A DNA stretch of 64,000 nucleotides from Nesterenkonia cremea (GTDB lineage Bacteria; Actinomycetota; Actinomycetes; Actinomycetales; Micrococcaceae), in assembly GCF_014642675.1 (NCBI RefSeq), contig NZ_BMIS01000001.1, positions 310,001 to 374,000 on the forward strand, given 5' to 3'. The position numbers and the translations under genes are program-made. This document shows, one piece after another, positions 33,311-43,037 of this stretch (position 1 is its first letter; the number at the start of each line of letters is the position of its first letter). The notes under the pieces are model-generated. The model was not told the DNA's origin, did not search any database, and was given only the letters and a program-made list of their open reading frames with translations.

Positions 33311-34963
33311 TCAGTTCCCTTCCGCCGTCTCCGGCTCAGCGGTCATCAGTTCCATGAGCCGCTCCTGGTCGGCCTCGGCCGCGGAGAGCTCACCGGTGAT
33401 CCGTCCTTCGGCCAGGGTGTAGACCCTGTCGCAGATGCCCAGCACCTCGGGGAGCTCGGAGGAGATCATGAGGATCGCCTTCCCAGAGGCGGCGAGCTGA
33501 TTGATGATGGAGTAGATCTCGTACTTCGCGCCGACGTCGATTCCGCGCGTGGGCTCGTCCAGGATCAGCAGCTCGGGTTCGGTGTAGAGCCATCTGCTCA
33601 GCACCACCTTCTGCTGGTTGCCGCCGGAGAGCTGGCCCACCAGCGACATGACCGTGGGCGCCTTGATGTTCAGGGATTCCCTGTAGCGCTCGGCCACGGT
33701 GATCTCTTCGTGGGTGTTGATGAAACCGCGCGGAGCCACCTTGTTCAGCGCCGCGGCGGTGATGTTGTGCCGGATGTCCTGGATCAGGTTCAGCCCATAG
33801 CGCTTGCGGTCCTCGCTGACGTAGGCGATGCCGTGCCGGATGGCCTCGGCCACGCTGCGGATCTTCACCGGCCGCCCGTGCATGTGCACGGTGCCGCGGA
33901 TGTCCCGCCCATAGGACCGGCCGAACACACTCATCGCCAGCTCGGTGCGTCCGGCACCCATCAGGCCCGCGATGCCGACCACCTCCCCGGCCCGCACGTT
34001 CAGCGAGGCATCCCGCACCACCATCCGGTCGGGCTGGGTGGGGTGGCGGACCTGCCAGTCCTGGATCCGGAAGACCTCCTCACCGATCTCCGCCTCACGC
34101 TCCGGGTACATATTGGCCATGTCTCGGCCCACCATGCCGCGGATGATCCGCCGGGTGAGCGCGGCACTGTGCTGCTGAGAGCCCCCGACGACGACGGGAG
34201 CCTCCCCGATGTGGGGACGGTCGGCGTCGGGGTGGGTTGCGGCGTCGGGGCTGACTGCGGGGGAAGTGCCGGCGTCGGCGTGCATATCGATGGTCTCGAT
34301 GGTGGCGCCGTCGCGGATCACCGTGGTGGAGTCCGCGATGGAGGCGATCTCGCCGAGCTTATGGGAGATGATGATGCAGGTGACGCCCTCCTCGCGGAGC
34401 TCGCGGATGAGGCTGAGGAGGTGCTCGGAGTCGTCGTCGTTCAGCGCGGCGGTGGGCTCATCCAGGATGAGCAGCCGGACGTTCTTGCTGAGCGCCTTGG
34501 CGATCTCCACCAGCTGCTGCTTGCCCACTCCCAGATGGCCCACCGGGGTGATGGGGTTCTCGGCCAGGCCCACGCGGCGCATCAGCTGCGCTGCCCGGGC
34601 GTTGGACTCGTGCCAGTTGATCACCCCGGCGACGGACTGTTCATTGCCCAGGAAGATGTTCTCCGCCACGGAGAGATGCGGCACCAGGGCCAGCTCCTGA
34701 TGGATGATCACGATCCCCTTCGCCTCAGACTCGTTGATCGAGGAAAAGCTGACGTGATCGCCGTCGAAGTGGATCTCTCCCTCATAGCTGCCGGAGGGGT
34801 GGACCCCGGAGAGCACCTTCATCAGGGTGGACTTGCCGGCGCCGTTCTCCCCGCAGATCGCGTGGATCTCCCCGCGGCGGACGCTCAGGGTCACCTCGGA
34901 GAGTGCGACGACGCCGGGGAAGCGCTTGGTGATGGAGCGCATCTCGAGGATGTGGTCGCTCAT
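33311..34963 (-). CDS. gguA: Sugar ABC transporter ATP-binding protein (GguA/MmsA type)
   Basis: This 550-aa double-ATPase subunit of CUT2 importers has, in the first half, Walker A GENGAGKSTLM near residue 40, LGVGKQQLVEIAKAL and LLILDEPTAAL. In the second half the Walker A-like part is degenerate (GIAGLMGAGRTEL) and signature LSGGNQQKVVLSRWL with LLILDEPTRGIDVG is intact, as usual in RbsA/XylG proteins. Between the halves, around residues 225-270, is an extra Ala/Pro/Asp-rich linker (MHADAGTSPAVSPDAATH), which makes it about 35 aa longer than typical. Middle gene of chvE-gguA-gguB. Confidence 0.93.
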   Translation of the reverse strand: MSDHILEMRSITKRFPGVVALSEVTLSVRRGEIHAICGENGAGKSTLMKVLSGVHPSGSYEGEIHFDGDHVSFSSINESEAKGIVIIHQELALVPHLSVAENIFLGNEQSVAGVINWHESNARAAQLMRRVGLAENPITPVGHLGVGKQQLVEIAKALSKNVRLLILDEPTAALNDDDSEHLLSLIRELREEGVTCIIISHKLGEIASIADSTTVIRDGATIETIDMHADAGTSPAVSPDAATHPDADRPHIGEAPVVVGGSQQHSAALTRRIIRGMVGRDMANMYPEREAEIGEEVFRIQDWQVRHPTQPDRMVVRDASLNVRAGEVVGIAGLMGAGRTELAMSVFGRSYGRDIRGTVHMHGRPVKIRSVAEAIRHGIAYVSEDRKRYGLNLIQDIRHNITAAALNKVAPRGFINTHEEITVAERYRESLNIKAPTVMSLVGQLSGGNQQKVVLSRWLYTEPELLILDEPTRGIDVGAKYEIYSIINQLAASGKAILMISSELPEVLGICDRVYTLAEGRITGELSAAEADQERLMELMTAEPETAEGN

Positions 34964-35076
34964 GGTCCTCCTCCTCGACCGTGGGGTCGATGCTGGATCC
35001 CGCCGGGCCGATGGGCTCGTGGGTCGGTGGGCCCGTGGGCCCGGCGGGTCAGGATCGGATGCTCAGGGCGGTCCGG

Positions 35077-36240
35077 TCAGAGCTGGCCGGAGTCGACCTG
35101 CTCCTGGGTGTAGTACTCGGAGTCGATGAGGATCTCCTCGTAGTTGTCCTCCAGGACCATCTCCACGTCGAGCAGATAGGAGGGCACGACGATCTCGCCG
35201 TTGTCGTAGGTCTCGGTGTCATTGGCCTCCGGCTCTTCGCCGCTGAGGTAGGCCTCCGCCGCGACGATCGCCTCATCGGCGAGCTGGCGGGTGTCCTTGA
35301 AGATGGTGGAGTGCTGGACGCCGTCGGCGATCAGCGAGACCGAGGCGATCTCGGCGTCCTGCCCGGTGACCACCGGCAGGCCGTCCTCGATGGTGTCGCC
35401 CCAGCCGTCGTTCTGCAGGGCCTGGATGATGCCGCGGGAGAGCGGATCCGCCGGGGCGAGGACTCCGTGGAGCTCCTCATCGCCGGAGTAGTGGGTGGTC
35501 AGCAGGTTCTCCATGCGCTCCTGGGCGGTCTCCTGCTCCCAGCGCTGGGTGGCGGCCTGCTCGATGTCGGTCTGGCCGGAGGTCACCTCGAGCGTTCCGT
35601 CTTCGATATAGGGCTCCAGAGTGTCGATCGCACCCTCCCAGAAGAGGTGGGAGTTGTTGTCGTCCAGGGAGCCGGCGAAGAGCTCGATGTTCAAGGTCTC
35701 CTCGGGGGCGTCCTGGGCCTCCTCGAAGTTCTCATCCAGCACGCCCAGGCCGTAGAGCAGCGCATTGGCCTGGTTCACGCCGACCTCGTAGTTGTCGAAG
35801 GTGACGTAGAAGTCCACATCCTCGCTGTTGGTGAGCAGACGGTCGTAGGCGATCACGGGGATGCCGGCGTCGGCCGCGGCGTCGAGCTGACCGGTCAGGG
35901 CCGAGCCGTCGATGGAGGCGATGATCAGGACATCGACCTCCTGGGTGATCATCTGATCGATCTGCTGCGACTGGGTGGGGATGTCATCATCGGCGTATTG
36001 GAGGTCGACGTTGTAGCCGAGCTCCTCCAACCCCTCCTCCACGGCGGCGCCGTCGTTGAGCCAGCGCTCATAGGTCTGGGTGGGCATGGCGACGCCGGCG
36101 GTGAGGTCGCTGGGGTCGGCATCGGGGTCCGGGTCGGCGGATCCGGCGCCCTCTCCCTCGCAGGCGGTCAGCGCGAAGGCCAGGATCACCCCCGTTCCGA
36201 GGAGCGCCTTGGGCCGGGGCATTCTCGAGGTGCTTCGCAT
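35077..36240 (-). CDS. chvE: Sugar-binding lipoprotein (ChvE/XylF type)
   Basis: This 387-aa periplasmic-binding-protein-like lipoprotein has signal peptide GVILAFALTAC with an acidic linker. The monosaccharide-binding fold is visible in VAMPTQTYERWLNDGAAVEEGL, DVLIIASIDGSALTGQLDAA, GIPVIAYDRLLTNSEDVDFYVTFDNYEVG, and VVTGQDAEIASVSLIADG, which match ChvE proteins closely. It heads the operon with about 115 bp to gguA. Likely ligands are arabinose, xylose, galactose or glucose; the presence of araBDA 13 kb away makes arabinose attractive. Confidence 0.92.
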   Translation of the reverse strand: MRSTSRMPRPKALLGTGVILAFALTACEGEGAGSADPDPDADPSDLTAGVAMPTQTYERWLNDGAAVEEGLEELGYNVDLQYADDDIPTQSQQIDQMITQEVDVLIIASIDGSALTGQLDAAADAGIPVIAYDRLLTNSEDVDFYVTFDNYEVGVNQANALLYGLGVLDENFEEAQDAPEETLNIELFAGSLDDNNSHLFWEGAIDTLEPYIEDGTLEVTSGQTDIEQAATQRWEQETAQERMENLLTTHYSGDEELHGVLAPADPLSRGIIQALQNDGWGDTIEDGLPVVTGQDAEIASVSLIADGVQHSTIFKDTRQLADEAIVAAEAYLSGEEPEANDTETYDNGEIVVPSYLLDVEMVLEDNYEEILIDSEYYTQEQVDSGQL

Positions 36241-36291
36241 GGTCTCCTCCTTGGGTGCCCGTTGCGCCGGGCAGAAATCTCATACGACGTG

Positions 36292-36304
36292 ATGTGCCTC
36301 ACAT
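36292..36304. promoter_or_regulatory. Candidate operator upstream of chvE
   Basis: ATGTG-CCT-CACAT is a short inverted repeat 52 bp upstream of the chvE start, within a relatively AT-rich promoter-like stretch. It differs from the araBDA palindrome, so a separate regulator would be needed. It is short and may be chance. Confidence 0.3.
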
Positions 36305-36349
36305 GATACTCCTGACTAAGGGCGCCTGATAGAGAGACTCGCGGAAAAG

Positions 36350-36560
36350 TTCTATGGGGGCTCAAAATAGGGGGTTCAGGGGATGCATCGACAAGCCAGG
36401 GCAGGCAGCCGCAGAAGGTGCATGCAGGGAGAGGTCGGCTGCTGACTGACTCCCCCGCGCCTGGGCCGCCGGGGTCACGCCGTGCTCATTCTCGATGGGC
36501 AGCGAGCTGAGAACATCGACATCGACGCCGAGGGCAGTCCGCGCGGACTCTTCTGGGTCA
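36350..36560. other. Mosaic scar with fragments of two distant genes
   Basis: At 36478-36498 21 bp equal 24065-24085, part of the interrupted bacteriocin-like gene (codes ENEHG on the minus strand). At 36506-36552 about 47 bp match the 3' end of fhs (32002 onward), including codons for ENIDIDAEG, with a few changes. No full gene is present. The stretch seems built from pieces of other loci. Confidence 0.65.
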
Positions 36561-36593
36561 GGTCACCGCTCCAGCGGGAACAGCATTGCGGGG

Positions 36594-36645
36594 AGGCCGT
36601 CGCCCACCCTTCACGGCCGCCGGCGAAGGAAGGGCGACGGCCTCG
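36594..36645. terminator. Long hairpin downstream of amine oxidase gene
   Basis: GAGGCCGTCGCCCACCCTTC pairs with GAAGGAAGGGCGACGGCCTC over 13 perfect bp plus an inner arm. It lies 55 bp after the amine oxidase stop and can terminate transcription from that side and from the plus strand. Confidence 0.7.
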
Positions 36646-36699
36646 CGCGGGACTCTGTCTCCGGGGCCGCCGACCGGAGCCGGCAGGTTCAAAGCGTCA

Positions 36700-38028
36700 T
36701 CAGCCGGCGGCAATGCGGTCGGCTTCACGCTCACCGGCTCGCACGGCACCTTCGATGTAGCCGTTCCAGATCTCCGAGGTCTCGGTCCCGGCGAAATGCA
36801 GGCCGTCCCACGGCTGCTTGAGGATGGAGCCATAGCGGTGCATGTTCCCCACAGCGAAGCTGCTCGAGAAGCAGCCACCGGTGAACGGTTCGTCCTCCCA
36901 CGAGAACTCGATGAACTCTGTGGGCCCATGCAGCCGCTGGTCATTGAGCCGCTCGGCCACCTCCTCCAGCAGGATCCCGGGACGGTCCTGCGCCGGCAGC
37001 TGGGTGAGCTGCGCCGCCTGCTCACCGTAGACGAAGAAGGTCAGCACGCCTCGGGCATCGCCGGGAACGGAGTTGTCGACTGCCTCGGTGATCCAGCCGT
37101 CCTGACTGTTGAACACGCCGGAGAGACCCTGGTCGTGCCACAGTGGTGCGGGGTAGACGGCATGGAACTTCAAGGAGTGTCCTGGCATCAGGCTCCGGAG
37201 GGCCCGCCGCTTGGGCGAAGGCAGTGCTGGGCTGATGTCGACTGCCGCCAGAGCCGTCGGAGGCAGGGTGGAGATCACCTGATCGGCGATGAGCTCCCGG
37301 CCGTCTGCGCTGTGGATTCGCCAGGTGTCCCCTTCGCGCTGAAGGCCCACCGTGCAGAACTCGAAGAGGATGCGCTCGGCTCCGAGATCCTCGGCCATGC
37401 GCCTTGCCAGTGCCGGTGGGCCGCCGATCACTCGGTCCTGCTGGGCGCCGCCCCGAGTGGAGGTCAATGACTCGACCCCTCCGCCGCTGCGGATGTAGAA
37501 GAGCATCTGCAGCACAGAGATATCGCCGGCGTCCTTGCCCAGCAGGCCTCCGGCGAGGGTGCGCCCGACGAACTCGGCAGCGTCTCGGTCCGCGTGCTGG
37601 TGCAGCCAGGTGTGGAACGTCATGCGATCCAGCTCCGCGGCGCCAGGGGTGTTCTCCACCGCAGTGAGGTCCACGTCCTGGGCCCAGGTGTCGACGTCGG
37701 CATAGAGCGCTTCGACAGACTCGGGCAGAGCGGAGTTCCGCTGGTCTGAGACATGGTAGACGGCTTCACCCTGCTCTTGGAGTGGGAAGAGTTCGAGGCC
37801 GTACTGGTCGACCAATTCGTACATGCGGTCCTGGGTCGGGCCGAACCATTGGCCGCCCAGGTCGATCTGAAGGGTTGGTTCGATGTGCTTGGTGTGGGTC
37901 CGACCGGCCACGCGATCGCGGGCTTCGACGACGACGGCATCGATCCCGTGATCACGGAGTCGGAGAGCCGCGGCCAGGCCGCTGAAGCCTGAGCCGAGGA
38001 CAGCAACAGAGGTGTGTGGCATTTTCAT
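36700..38028 (-). CDS. FAD-dependent monoamine oxidase
   Basis: This 442-aa flavoprotein of the amine oxidase family has the N-terminal dinucleotide motif VAVLGSGFSGLAAALRL, followed by VVEARDRVAGRTHTKH (GGR-like), QIDLGGQWFGPTQDRM, and the C-terminal FAD segment LHFAGTETSEIWNGYIEGAVRAGE. This matches bacterial tyramine/putrescine oxidases (MAO-like). It would oxidise a primary amine to the aldehyde with release of ammonia and peroxide. No signal peptide. A TetR-type palindrome lies 137 bp upstream. Close to the hut genes, it may take part in histamine or other amine use. The start could also be the ATG at 38022. Confidence 0.88.
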   Translation of the reverse strand: MKMPHTSVAVLGSGFSGLAAALRLRDHGIDAVVVEARDRVAGRTHTKHIEPTLQIDLGGQWFGPTQDRMYELVDQYGLELFPLQEQGEAVYHVSDQRNSALPESVEALYADVDTWAQDVDLTAVENTPGAAELDRMTFHTWLHQHADRDAAEFVGRTLAGGLLGKDAGDISVLQMLFYIRSGGGVESLTSTRGGAQQDRVIGGPPALARRMAEDLGAERILFEFCTVGLQREGDTWRIHSADGRELIADQVISTLPPTALAAVDISPALPSPKRRALRSLMPGHSLKFHAVYPAPLWHDQGLSGVFNSQDGWITEAVDNSVPGDARGVLTFFVYGEQAAQLTQLPAQDRPGILLEEVAERLNDQRLHGPTEFIEFSWEDEPFTGGCFSSSFAVGNMHRYGSILKQPWDGLHFAGTETSEIWNGYIEGAVRAGEREADRIAAG

Positions 38029-38164
38029 CGACTTTCGTGCCGCATCACGCCGGACGGTGAGGCGTGGCGGTCATACACGAATTCCTGTTGCCTGGGGCAG
38101 ATCGGCAACGATCCGTCCTTCCGGTCCGCCATCGGCGGCACCGGATGTATCCATCCTAACAGGA

Positions 38165-38186
38165 AAACATTACGTATGTAATGTTT
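38165..38186. promoter_or_regulatory. Palindromic operator upstream of amine oxidase gene
   Basis: AAACATTAC and GTAATGTTT form 9-bp perfect arms around GTAT. The 22-bp length and the AT-rich arms are typical of TetR-family operators. It sits between hutH and the amine oxidase and most likely controls the latter. No TetR gene is adjacent. Confidence 0.7.
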
Positions 38187-38295
38187 GGGGGTGCAGTCGA
38201 TTCTTCCCAGAGCCGACAGTCTCGGGAGTCTGGGTGCCGGTGCCCCAGATGTGGTGGTGTCGGCCGTCGGCGTTCAGATATGGCGATCCATCTCT

Positions 38296-39849
38296 TCAGA
38301 GCCGCCGCGGGATCGTATGACCGAGTTCCACGGCGTTCTCGACGGCCCGGACGAGATCACCGGAGGCGATCAGGGATTTGGCATCGGCCAGTTCGGGGGC
38401 CAGGAAGCGGTCTGGCCCGGGGCCCGGGATCTGTTTTCGGATGAGGTCCAGGACCGCCTGGGCGGCGGGGGCCGGAGCCAGGGAGCGCAGGTCGATGCCG
38501 CGAGCCGCTGCAGAGACCTCCACGCCCAGGACTGCAGCCAGGTTGTCCAGGGACCGTCGGAGCTTCCGCGCGGCTGACCATCCCATGGAGACGTGGTCCT
38601 CCTGCATGGCAGAGCTGGGAATCGAATCGACGCTGGCCGGCGCTGCCAGTCGCTTGGCTTCCGAGACGAGGGCGGCCTGAGTGTAATGGGCGATCATCAG
38701 TCCCGAATCCACTCCAGGGTCATCGGCGAGGAAGGGCGGCAGCCCCTGGTTGCGGCTGGTGTCCATCAGCCGGTCCGTACGGCGTTCAGCGATGGAGGCC
38801 ACATCAGCCGCCACGATGGCCAGGAAGTCCAAGGTGTGGGCCAGGGGAGCGCCGTGGAAGTTGCCGTTGGAGGAGACCTCTCCGGAGTCCAACACCACGG
38901 GGTTGTCGACAGCTGCGCGCAGTTCCCGCGAAGCCACCCGGTAGGCATGCTCCGCAGCATCCCGGGCAGCGCCTGTGACCTGCGGTGCGCACCGCAGCGA
39001 ATAGGCGTCCTGCACGAGGTGGGTGGAGTCGCGGTGGGAGGCGACGATCGCAGAGTCCTCCAGGGCTGACAGCGTGTTGGCGGCACTCAGGGTCTGTCCT
39101 GGGTGGGGTCGAAGGGGTTCGAACAGCTCAGGCAGGAAGACTCGGTCCGTACCATGAAGCGCCTCGACGCTCATCGCCGCGGAGATGTCTGCGGTGGTCA
39201 GCAGGTTCTCCAAGTCGTGCAGCGCAAGGACGAGCATCCCCAGCATGCCGTCAGTGCCGTTGATGAGCGCCAGCCCCTCCTTCTCGGCCAGTTCGACCGG
39301 AGCGATGCCGGCTTCGGTGAGAGCCTCGGCGGCAGGAGCGGGGTTCCCTTCGGAGTCGAGCACCTCTCCTTCTCCCATGGCCACCAGAGCGCAGGCGGCC
39401 AAGGGGGCAAGGTCCCCGGAGCAGCCCAGAGAGCCGTATTCCGGCACCAGCGGGGTGATTCCTGCGTTGAGGATGTCGACGTAGGTGCTCAGCACTTCAG
39501 GTCTCACCCCGGTCCGGCCGGTCGCGAGGGTCCTGGCGCGCAGCAGCATCAGCGCACGCACCACCTCCGGTTCTACGGGCTCCCCGATTCCTGCTGCGTG
39601 GGAGCGTACGAGGGACTTCTGGAGCTGAGCACGGAGGGAATGCGGGATATGGCGCTGGGCCAAGGCCCCGAAACCGGTGGAGACTCCGTAGACCGGGCGC
39701 TCCCTTCCGGCGAGGGATTCGACGGCGCGCCGGGATTCGGCGACGCGTCCCAGCGTCTCTGCGTCGAGCTCGACTCGGGCGTGATGCCGGGCAACAGCGA
39801 CGACATCCTCTGGGCTCAAAGTCTCTGGGTTCAGGACGACAGGGTTCAC
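38296..39849 (-). CDS. hutH: Histidine ammonia-lyase
   Basis: This 517-aa enzyme removes ammonia from histidine to give urocanate, the first step of the Hut pathway. The site of the self-formed MIO cofactor reads GSLGCSGDLAPLAA near residue 148, with Cys-Ser-Gly in place of the usual Ala-Ser-Gly, a variant found in actinobacterial HutH. Further motifs are YGVSTGFGALAQRH, ALINGTDGMLGML and QEDHVSMGWSAARKL. It ends the hutU-hutI-hutH series, 43 bp after hutI. Confidence 0.96.
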   Translation of the reverse strand: MNPVVLNPETLSPEDVVAVARHHARVELDAETLGRVAESRRAVESLAGRERPVYGVSTGFGALAQRHIPHSLRAQLQKSLVRSHAAGIGEPVEPEVVRALMLLRARTLATGRTGVRPEVLSTYVDILNAGITPLVPEYGSLGCSGDLAPLAACALVAMGEGEVLDSEGNPAPAAEALTEAGIAPVELAEKEGLALINGTDGMLGMLVLALHDLENLLTTADISAAMSVEALHGTDRVFLPELFEPLRPHPGQTLSAANTLSALEDSAIVASHRDSTHLVQDAYSLRCAPQVTGAARDAAEHAYRVASRELRAAVDNPVVLDSGEVSSNGNFHGAPLAHTLDFLAIVAADVASIAERRTDRLMDTSRNQGLPPFLADDPGVDSGLMIAHYTQAALVSEAKRLAAPASVDSIPSSAMQEDHVSMGWSAARKLRRSLDNLAAVLGVEVSAAARGIDLRSLAPAPAAQAVLDLIRKQIPGPGPDRFLAPELADAKSLIASGDLVRAVENAVELGHTIPRRL

Positions 39850-39892
39850 AGGTTTCCTCTCAGGCGTGGGGTTCGCGGATCGGGAGCTTGAC

Positions 39893-41098
39893 TCAGTGCA
39901 CCCGCTGACCCTTGCGCCAGACGGCGTAGGTCAGGGGCATTCCTGGGCGATAGGCGAGGTGGATGGCGCTGGGTGCATCCAGCATGTGCAGGTCGGCATA
40001 TTTGCCGACTTCGATGGAGCCCACCTGGTGGTGGGCACGCAGGGAGACTGCGGCGTCGAAGGTGGCTGCGCGGATGGCCTCGGCCAGGCTGAGGCGCATC
40101 TGCAGCACCGCTGTGGCGACGTTGAAGTTCATCGAGGTGGTGTAGCTCGTTCCGGGGTTGCAGTTGGATGCCAGTGCTACAGGAACACCTGCCTCGAGCA
40201 GCCTTCGGGCGGGGGCGAGAGGCTGTCGGGTGGACAGGTCGCAGGCCGGAAGGCAGGTGGCGGTGGTGCCCGGCACCCCTTCAGCACGGTGGGAGTCCCA
40301 GTTGGTCCAGGTCTGCGCCAAAGCCTCGATGTCGGCTTCGGTGAGGTGGTTCACGTGGTCCACGCTGGCTGCGCTGAGTTCTGTGGCCAGCTGCACGCCC
40401 GAACCTACGCCGAGCTGATTGCCGTGCACCCGCAGCCCGAGCCCAGCCCGCTTGGCTTCGGTGAGCACCTGGCGGGCCTGGTCCTCGTCGAAGGCGCCGG
40501 TCTCACAGAAGACGTCAGCCCACTGCACGTGGGGCCGAGCCGCCTCCAACATCGGTCCGGCTGCCAAGGCCGTGTAGGTCTCAGCGCTCTCTCCCGGTGG
40601 GATCAGATGGGCACCCAGGTACGTGATGGCATCGATGTCACCGGTCCGCCTCAGATCGTCCAACAAGCGTGCATGCCGGGTCTCTTCCTCCAGGCTGAGC
40701 CCGTAGCCGGTCTTGGTCTCCAGGTAGGTCGTCCCGCCGGCGACGGCCTCGGCGACGCGCTGGCGCATGAGGGCCTTCAGCGTGGAGTCGGAGGCGCTCC
40801 GGGTGGCCTCCATGGTGGTGCTGATGCCTCCGGCGGCATAGGCGGCCCCTGCCATCCGCGCTTCGAACTCTTCGCTGCGGTCTCCGGCGAAGACCAGGTG
40901 GGTGTGTGAGTCCACCCAGCCCGGCAGGAGAGCCCGGCCGCCGGCATCGATCTTCTCATCCGTGGCAGGCACATCACGGGCGGATCCGACCCAGGCGATG
41001 CGCCCTTCCTGCATGACGATGGCGGCATCATGGTGGACCCGCCGGTCGGCATCCTGGGTGGTGAGCTCGGAGACGTTCGTGATGAGGGTGGACGTCAT
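39893..41098 (-). CDS. hutI: Imidazolonepropionase
   Basis: This 401-aa amidohydrolase opens the imidazolone ring to N-formimidoyl-glutamate, the third Hut step. Metal ligands lie in VDSHTHLVFAGDRSEEFEAR; further motifs are YLETKTGYGLSLEEETRH, THLIPPGES-like AHLIPPGES, and ALASNCNPGTSYTTSM. The ATG at 41098 gives MTSTLITNVSEL. It lies between hutU (76 bp upstream) and hutH. Confidence 0.95.
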   Translation of the reverse strand: MTSTLITNVSELTTQDADRRVHHDAAIVMQEGRIAWVGSARDVPATDEKIDAGGRALLPGWVDSHTHLVFAGDRSEEFEARMAGAAYAAGGISTTMEATRSASDSTLKALMRQRVAEAVAGGTTYLETKTGYGLSLEEETRHARLLDDLRRTGDIDAITYLGAHLIPPGESAETYTALAAGPMLEAARPHVQWADVFCETGAFDEDQARQVLTEAKRAGLGLRVHGNQLGVGSGVQLATELSAASVDHVNHLTEADIEALAQTWTNWDSHRAEGVPGTTATCLPACDLSTRQPLAPARRLLEAGVPVALASNCNPGTSYTTSMNFNVATAVLQMRLSLAEAIRAATFDAAVSLRAHHQVGSIEVGKYADLHMLDAPSAIHLAYRPGMPLTYAVWRKGQRVH

Positions 41099-41174
41099 GG
41101 TGATTGAGGCCTCCTGGTAGTCGTCTTCGCCCGGTGCTCTTCTGTACGCCGCTCCGCAAGGGAGGCCCGGGCCT

Positions 41175-42890
41175 TCAGCCCTGAGTCTCCTTTGAGCTCA
41201 TGGGGACCCGGATGCCGCGATCGACGGCGATCTCCTGTGCCTTCTCATAGCCGGCATCCACGTGGCGCAGCACTCCCATGGCTGGGTCATTGGTCAGCAG
41301 CGCCTCCAGCTTGGCGGCGGCCAGTTCGGTGCCGTCGGCCACTCCGACCTGCCCTGCGTGGATGGAGCGACCGATGCCGACGCCGCCGCCGTGGTGGATG
41401 GACACCCAGGTCGCCCCTGAGCTGGTGGCGGTCAGTGCGTTGAGCAGCGGCCAGTCGGCGATGGCGTCGGAGCCGTCCAGCATGGCTTCGGTCTCCCGGT
41501 ATGGAGATGCCACCGAACCGGAATCGAGGTGATCGCGGCCGATGACGATCGGAGCCTTGACCTTGCCCTCGGCGACCAGCCGGTTGAACAGAAGGCCGGC
41601 CTTGTGGCGCTCGCCATAGCCCAGCCAGCAGATGCGGGCGGGCAGGCCCTCGTACTCGACGTATTCTCCCGCGGCGTCGATCCAGGTGTGCAGGTGCTCA
41701 TCGTCTGGGAAGAGCTCTTTGATGGCCTCATCGGTGACGCGGATGTCCTCCGGATCGCCGGAGAGTGCCACCCAGCGGAACGGGCCGAGGCCCTCGCAGA
41801 ACAGCGGGCGGATGTAGGCCGGCACGAAGCCGGGGAAGTCGAAGGCGCGATCGTAGCCGGCGGCACGGGCCTCATCGCGGATGGAGTTGCCGTAGTCGAA
41901 GACTTCGCTCCCGCTGTCCTGGAAGCCGACCATGGCTTCCACGTGGCGGGCCATGGATTCCTGGGCCTTCTTGGTGAAGCCCTCCGGGTCCTGCTCTGCC
42001 GCGGCCTGCCATTCCTGCACCGTGTGCTCGGTGGGCAGGTAGGAGAGCGGGTCGTGGGCAGAGGTCTGGTCGGTGACGATGTCGATGTCCACCTCACCGG
42101 CCTGCTGACGGCGCAGCAGCTCGGGAAACACCTCAGCGGCATTGCCCACGCAGCCCACCGAGAGGGCCCGCTTCTCCTGCTTGGCGGTGGTGACCTTCGC
42201 CAGTGCGGCGTCGAGGTCGGTCTCCACCTCGTCCAGATACCGTTTGGACCGGCGGCGATTCAGCCGCTCCTCAGAGACGTCCACGATCAGCACCGCACCG
42301 CCGTTCAGGGTGACCGCCAGCGGCTGGGCGCCGCCCATTCCCCCGCAGCCTCCGGTCAGGGTCAGCGTGCCGGCCAACGGCTGTGGGGAACCCGTGCCGC
42401 CGCAGCGCTTGCGACCGATTGCGGCGAAGGTCTCGAAGGTCCCCTGCAGGATCCCCTGGGTGGCGATGTAGATCCACGAGCCGGCAGTCATCTGCCCATA
42501 CATCATCAGCCCCTCGTCCTCCAGCCTGCGGAACTCGGGCCAGCTGGCCCAGTCGCCCACCAGGTTGGAGTTGGCGATCAGCACGCGCGGTGCCCACTTG
42601 TTGGTCCGCACGACGCCGACGGGCTTACCGGACTGGACCAGGAGGGTCTCGTCCTCCTCCAGGTCCCTGAGGGTGCCCACGATGGCGTCATAGGCCTCCC
42701 AGCTGCGGGCCGCCCGGCCGGTTCCGCCGTAGACCACCAGATCCTCTGGCCGTTCGGCGACCTCGGGGTCCAGGTTGTTCATCAGCATGCGCAGCGGGGC
42801 TTCGGTCTGCCAGGACTTGGCACTGATCTCAGCGCCCCGGTCGGCGCGGATGCTCCGGGACGGGTCGTGCTGGGTGAAGCCTGTGGTCAT
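41175..42890 (-). CDS. hutU: Urocanate hydratase
   Basis: This 571-aa NAD-dependent enzyme hydrates urocanate. From the ATG at 42890 ([19 protein letters not shown]); a 13-residue upstream extension has no better ribosome site. Conserved elements are ENLVVYGG-like [33 protein letters not shown], the active-site region [15 protein letters not shown], and [20 protein letters not shown]. It is first of hutUIH and divergent from hutG, so the 147-bp gap must hold both promoters. Confidence 0.96.
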   Translation of the reverse strand: MTTGFTQHDPSRSIRADRGAEISAKSWQTEAPLRMLMNNLDPEVAERPEDLVVYGGTGRAARSWEAYDAIVGTLRDLEEDETLLVQSGKPVGVVRTNKWAPRVLIANSNLVGDWASWPEFRRLEDEGLMMYGQMTAGSWIYIATQGILQGTFETFAAIGRKRCGGTGSPQPLAGTLTLTGGCGGMGGAQPLAVTLNGGAVLIVDVSEERLNRRRSKRYLDEVETDLDAALAKVTTAKQEKRALSVGCVGNAAEVFPELLRRQQAGEVDIDIVTDQTSAHDPLSYLPTEHTVQEWQAAAEQDPEGFTKKAQESMARHVEAMVGFQDSGSEVFDYGNSIRDEARAAGYDRAFDFPGFVPAYIRPLFCEGLGPFRWVALSGDPEDIRVTDEAIKELFPDDEHLHTWIDAAGEYVEYEGLPARICWLGYGERHKAGLLFNRLVAEGKVKAPIVIGRDHLDSGSVASPYRETEAMLDGSDAIADWPLLNALTATSSGATWVSIHHGGGVGIGRSIHAGQVGVADGTELAAAKLEALLTNDPAMGVLRHVDAGYEKAQEIAVDRGIRVPMSSKETQG

Positions 42891-43037
42891 GGGGGCGCCT
42901 TTCGATGATCGATCATGAAGCGACTGCATTTCACTCTTTGGGATGACGCTTTCACTTATTAGAACTATGATCTGTCACACATGCAAGCGCTGTGCGATAG
43001 AAGCGGTGGCCTGCCGCCGTTGAAAGGGAGGAACACG
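42891..43037. promoter_or_regulatory. Divergent hutU/hutG control region
   Basis: The region carries a perfect 12-bp palindrome, ATGATCGATCAT at 42905-42916, next to the hutU start, and an AT-rich centre (CACTTATTAGAACTATGAT). The IclR-family gene downstream of hutG is the likely regulator of both directions. Confidence 0.5.
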
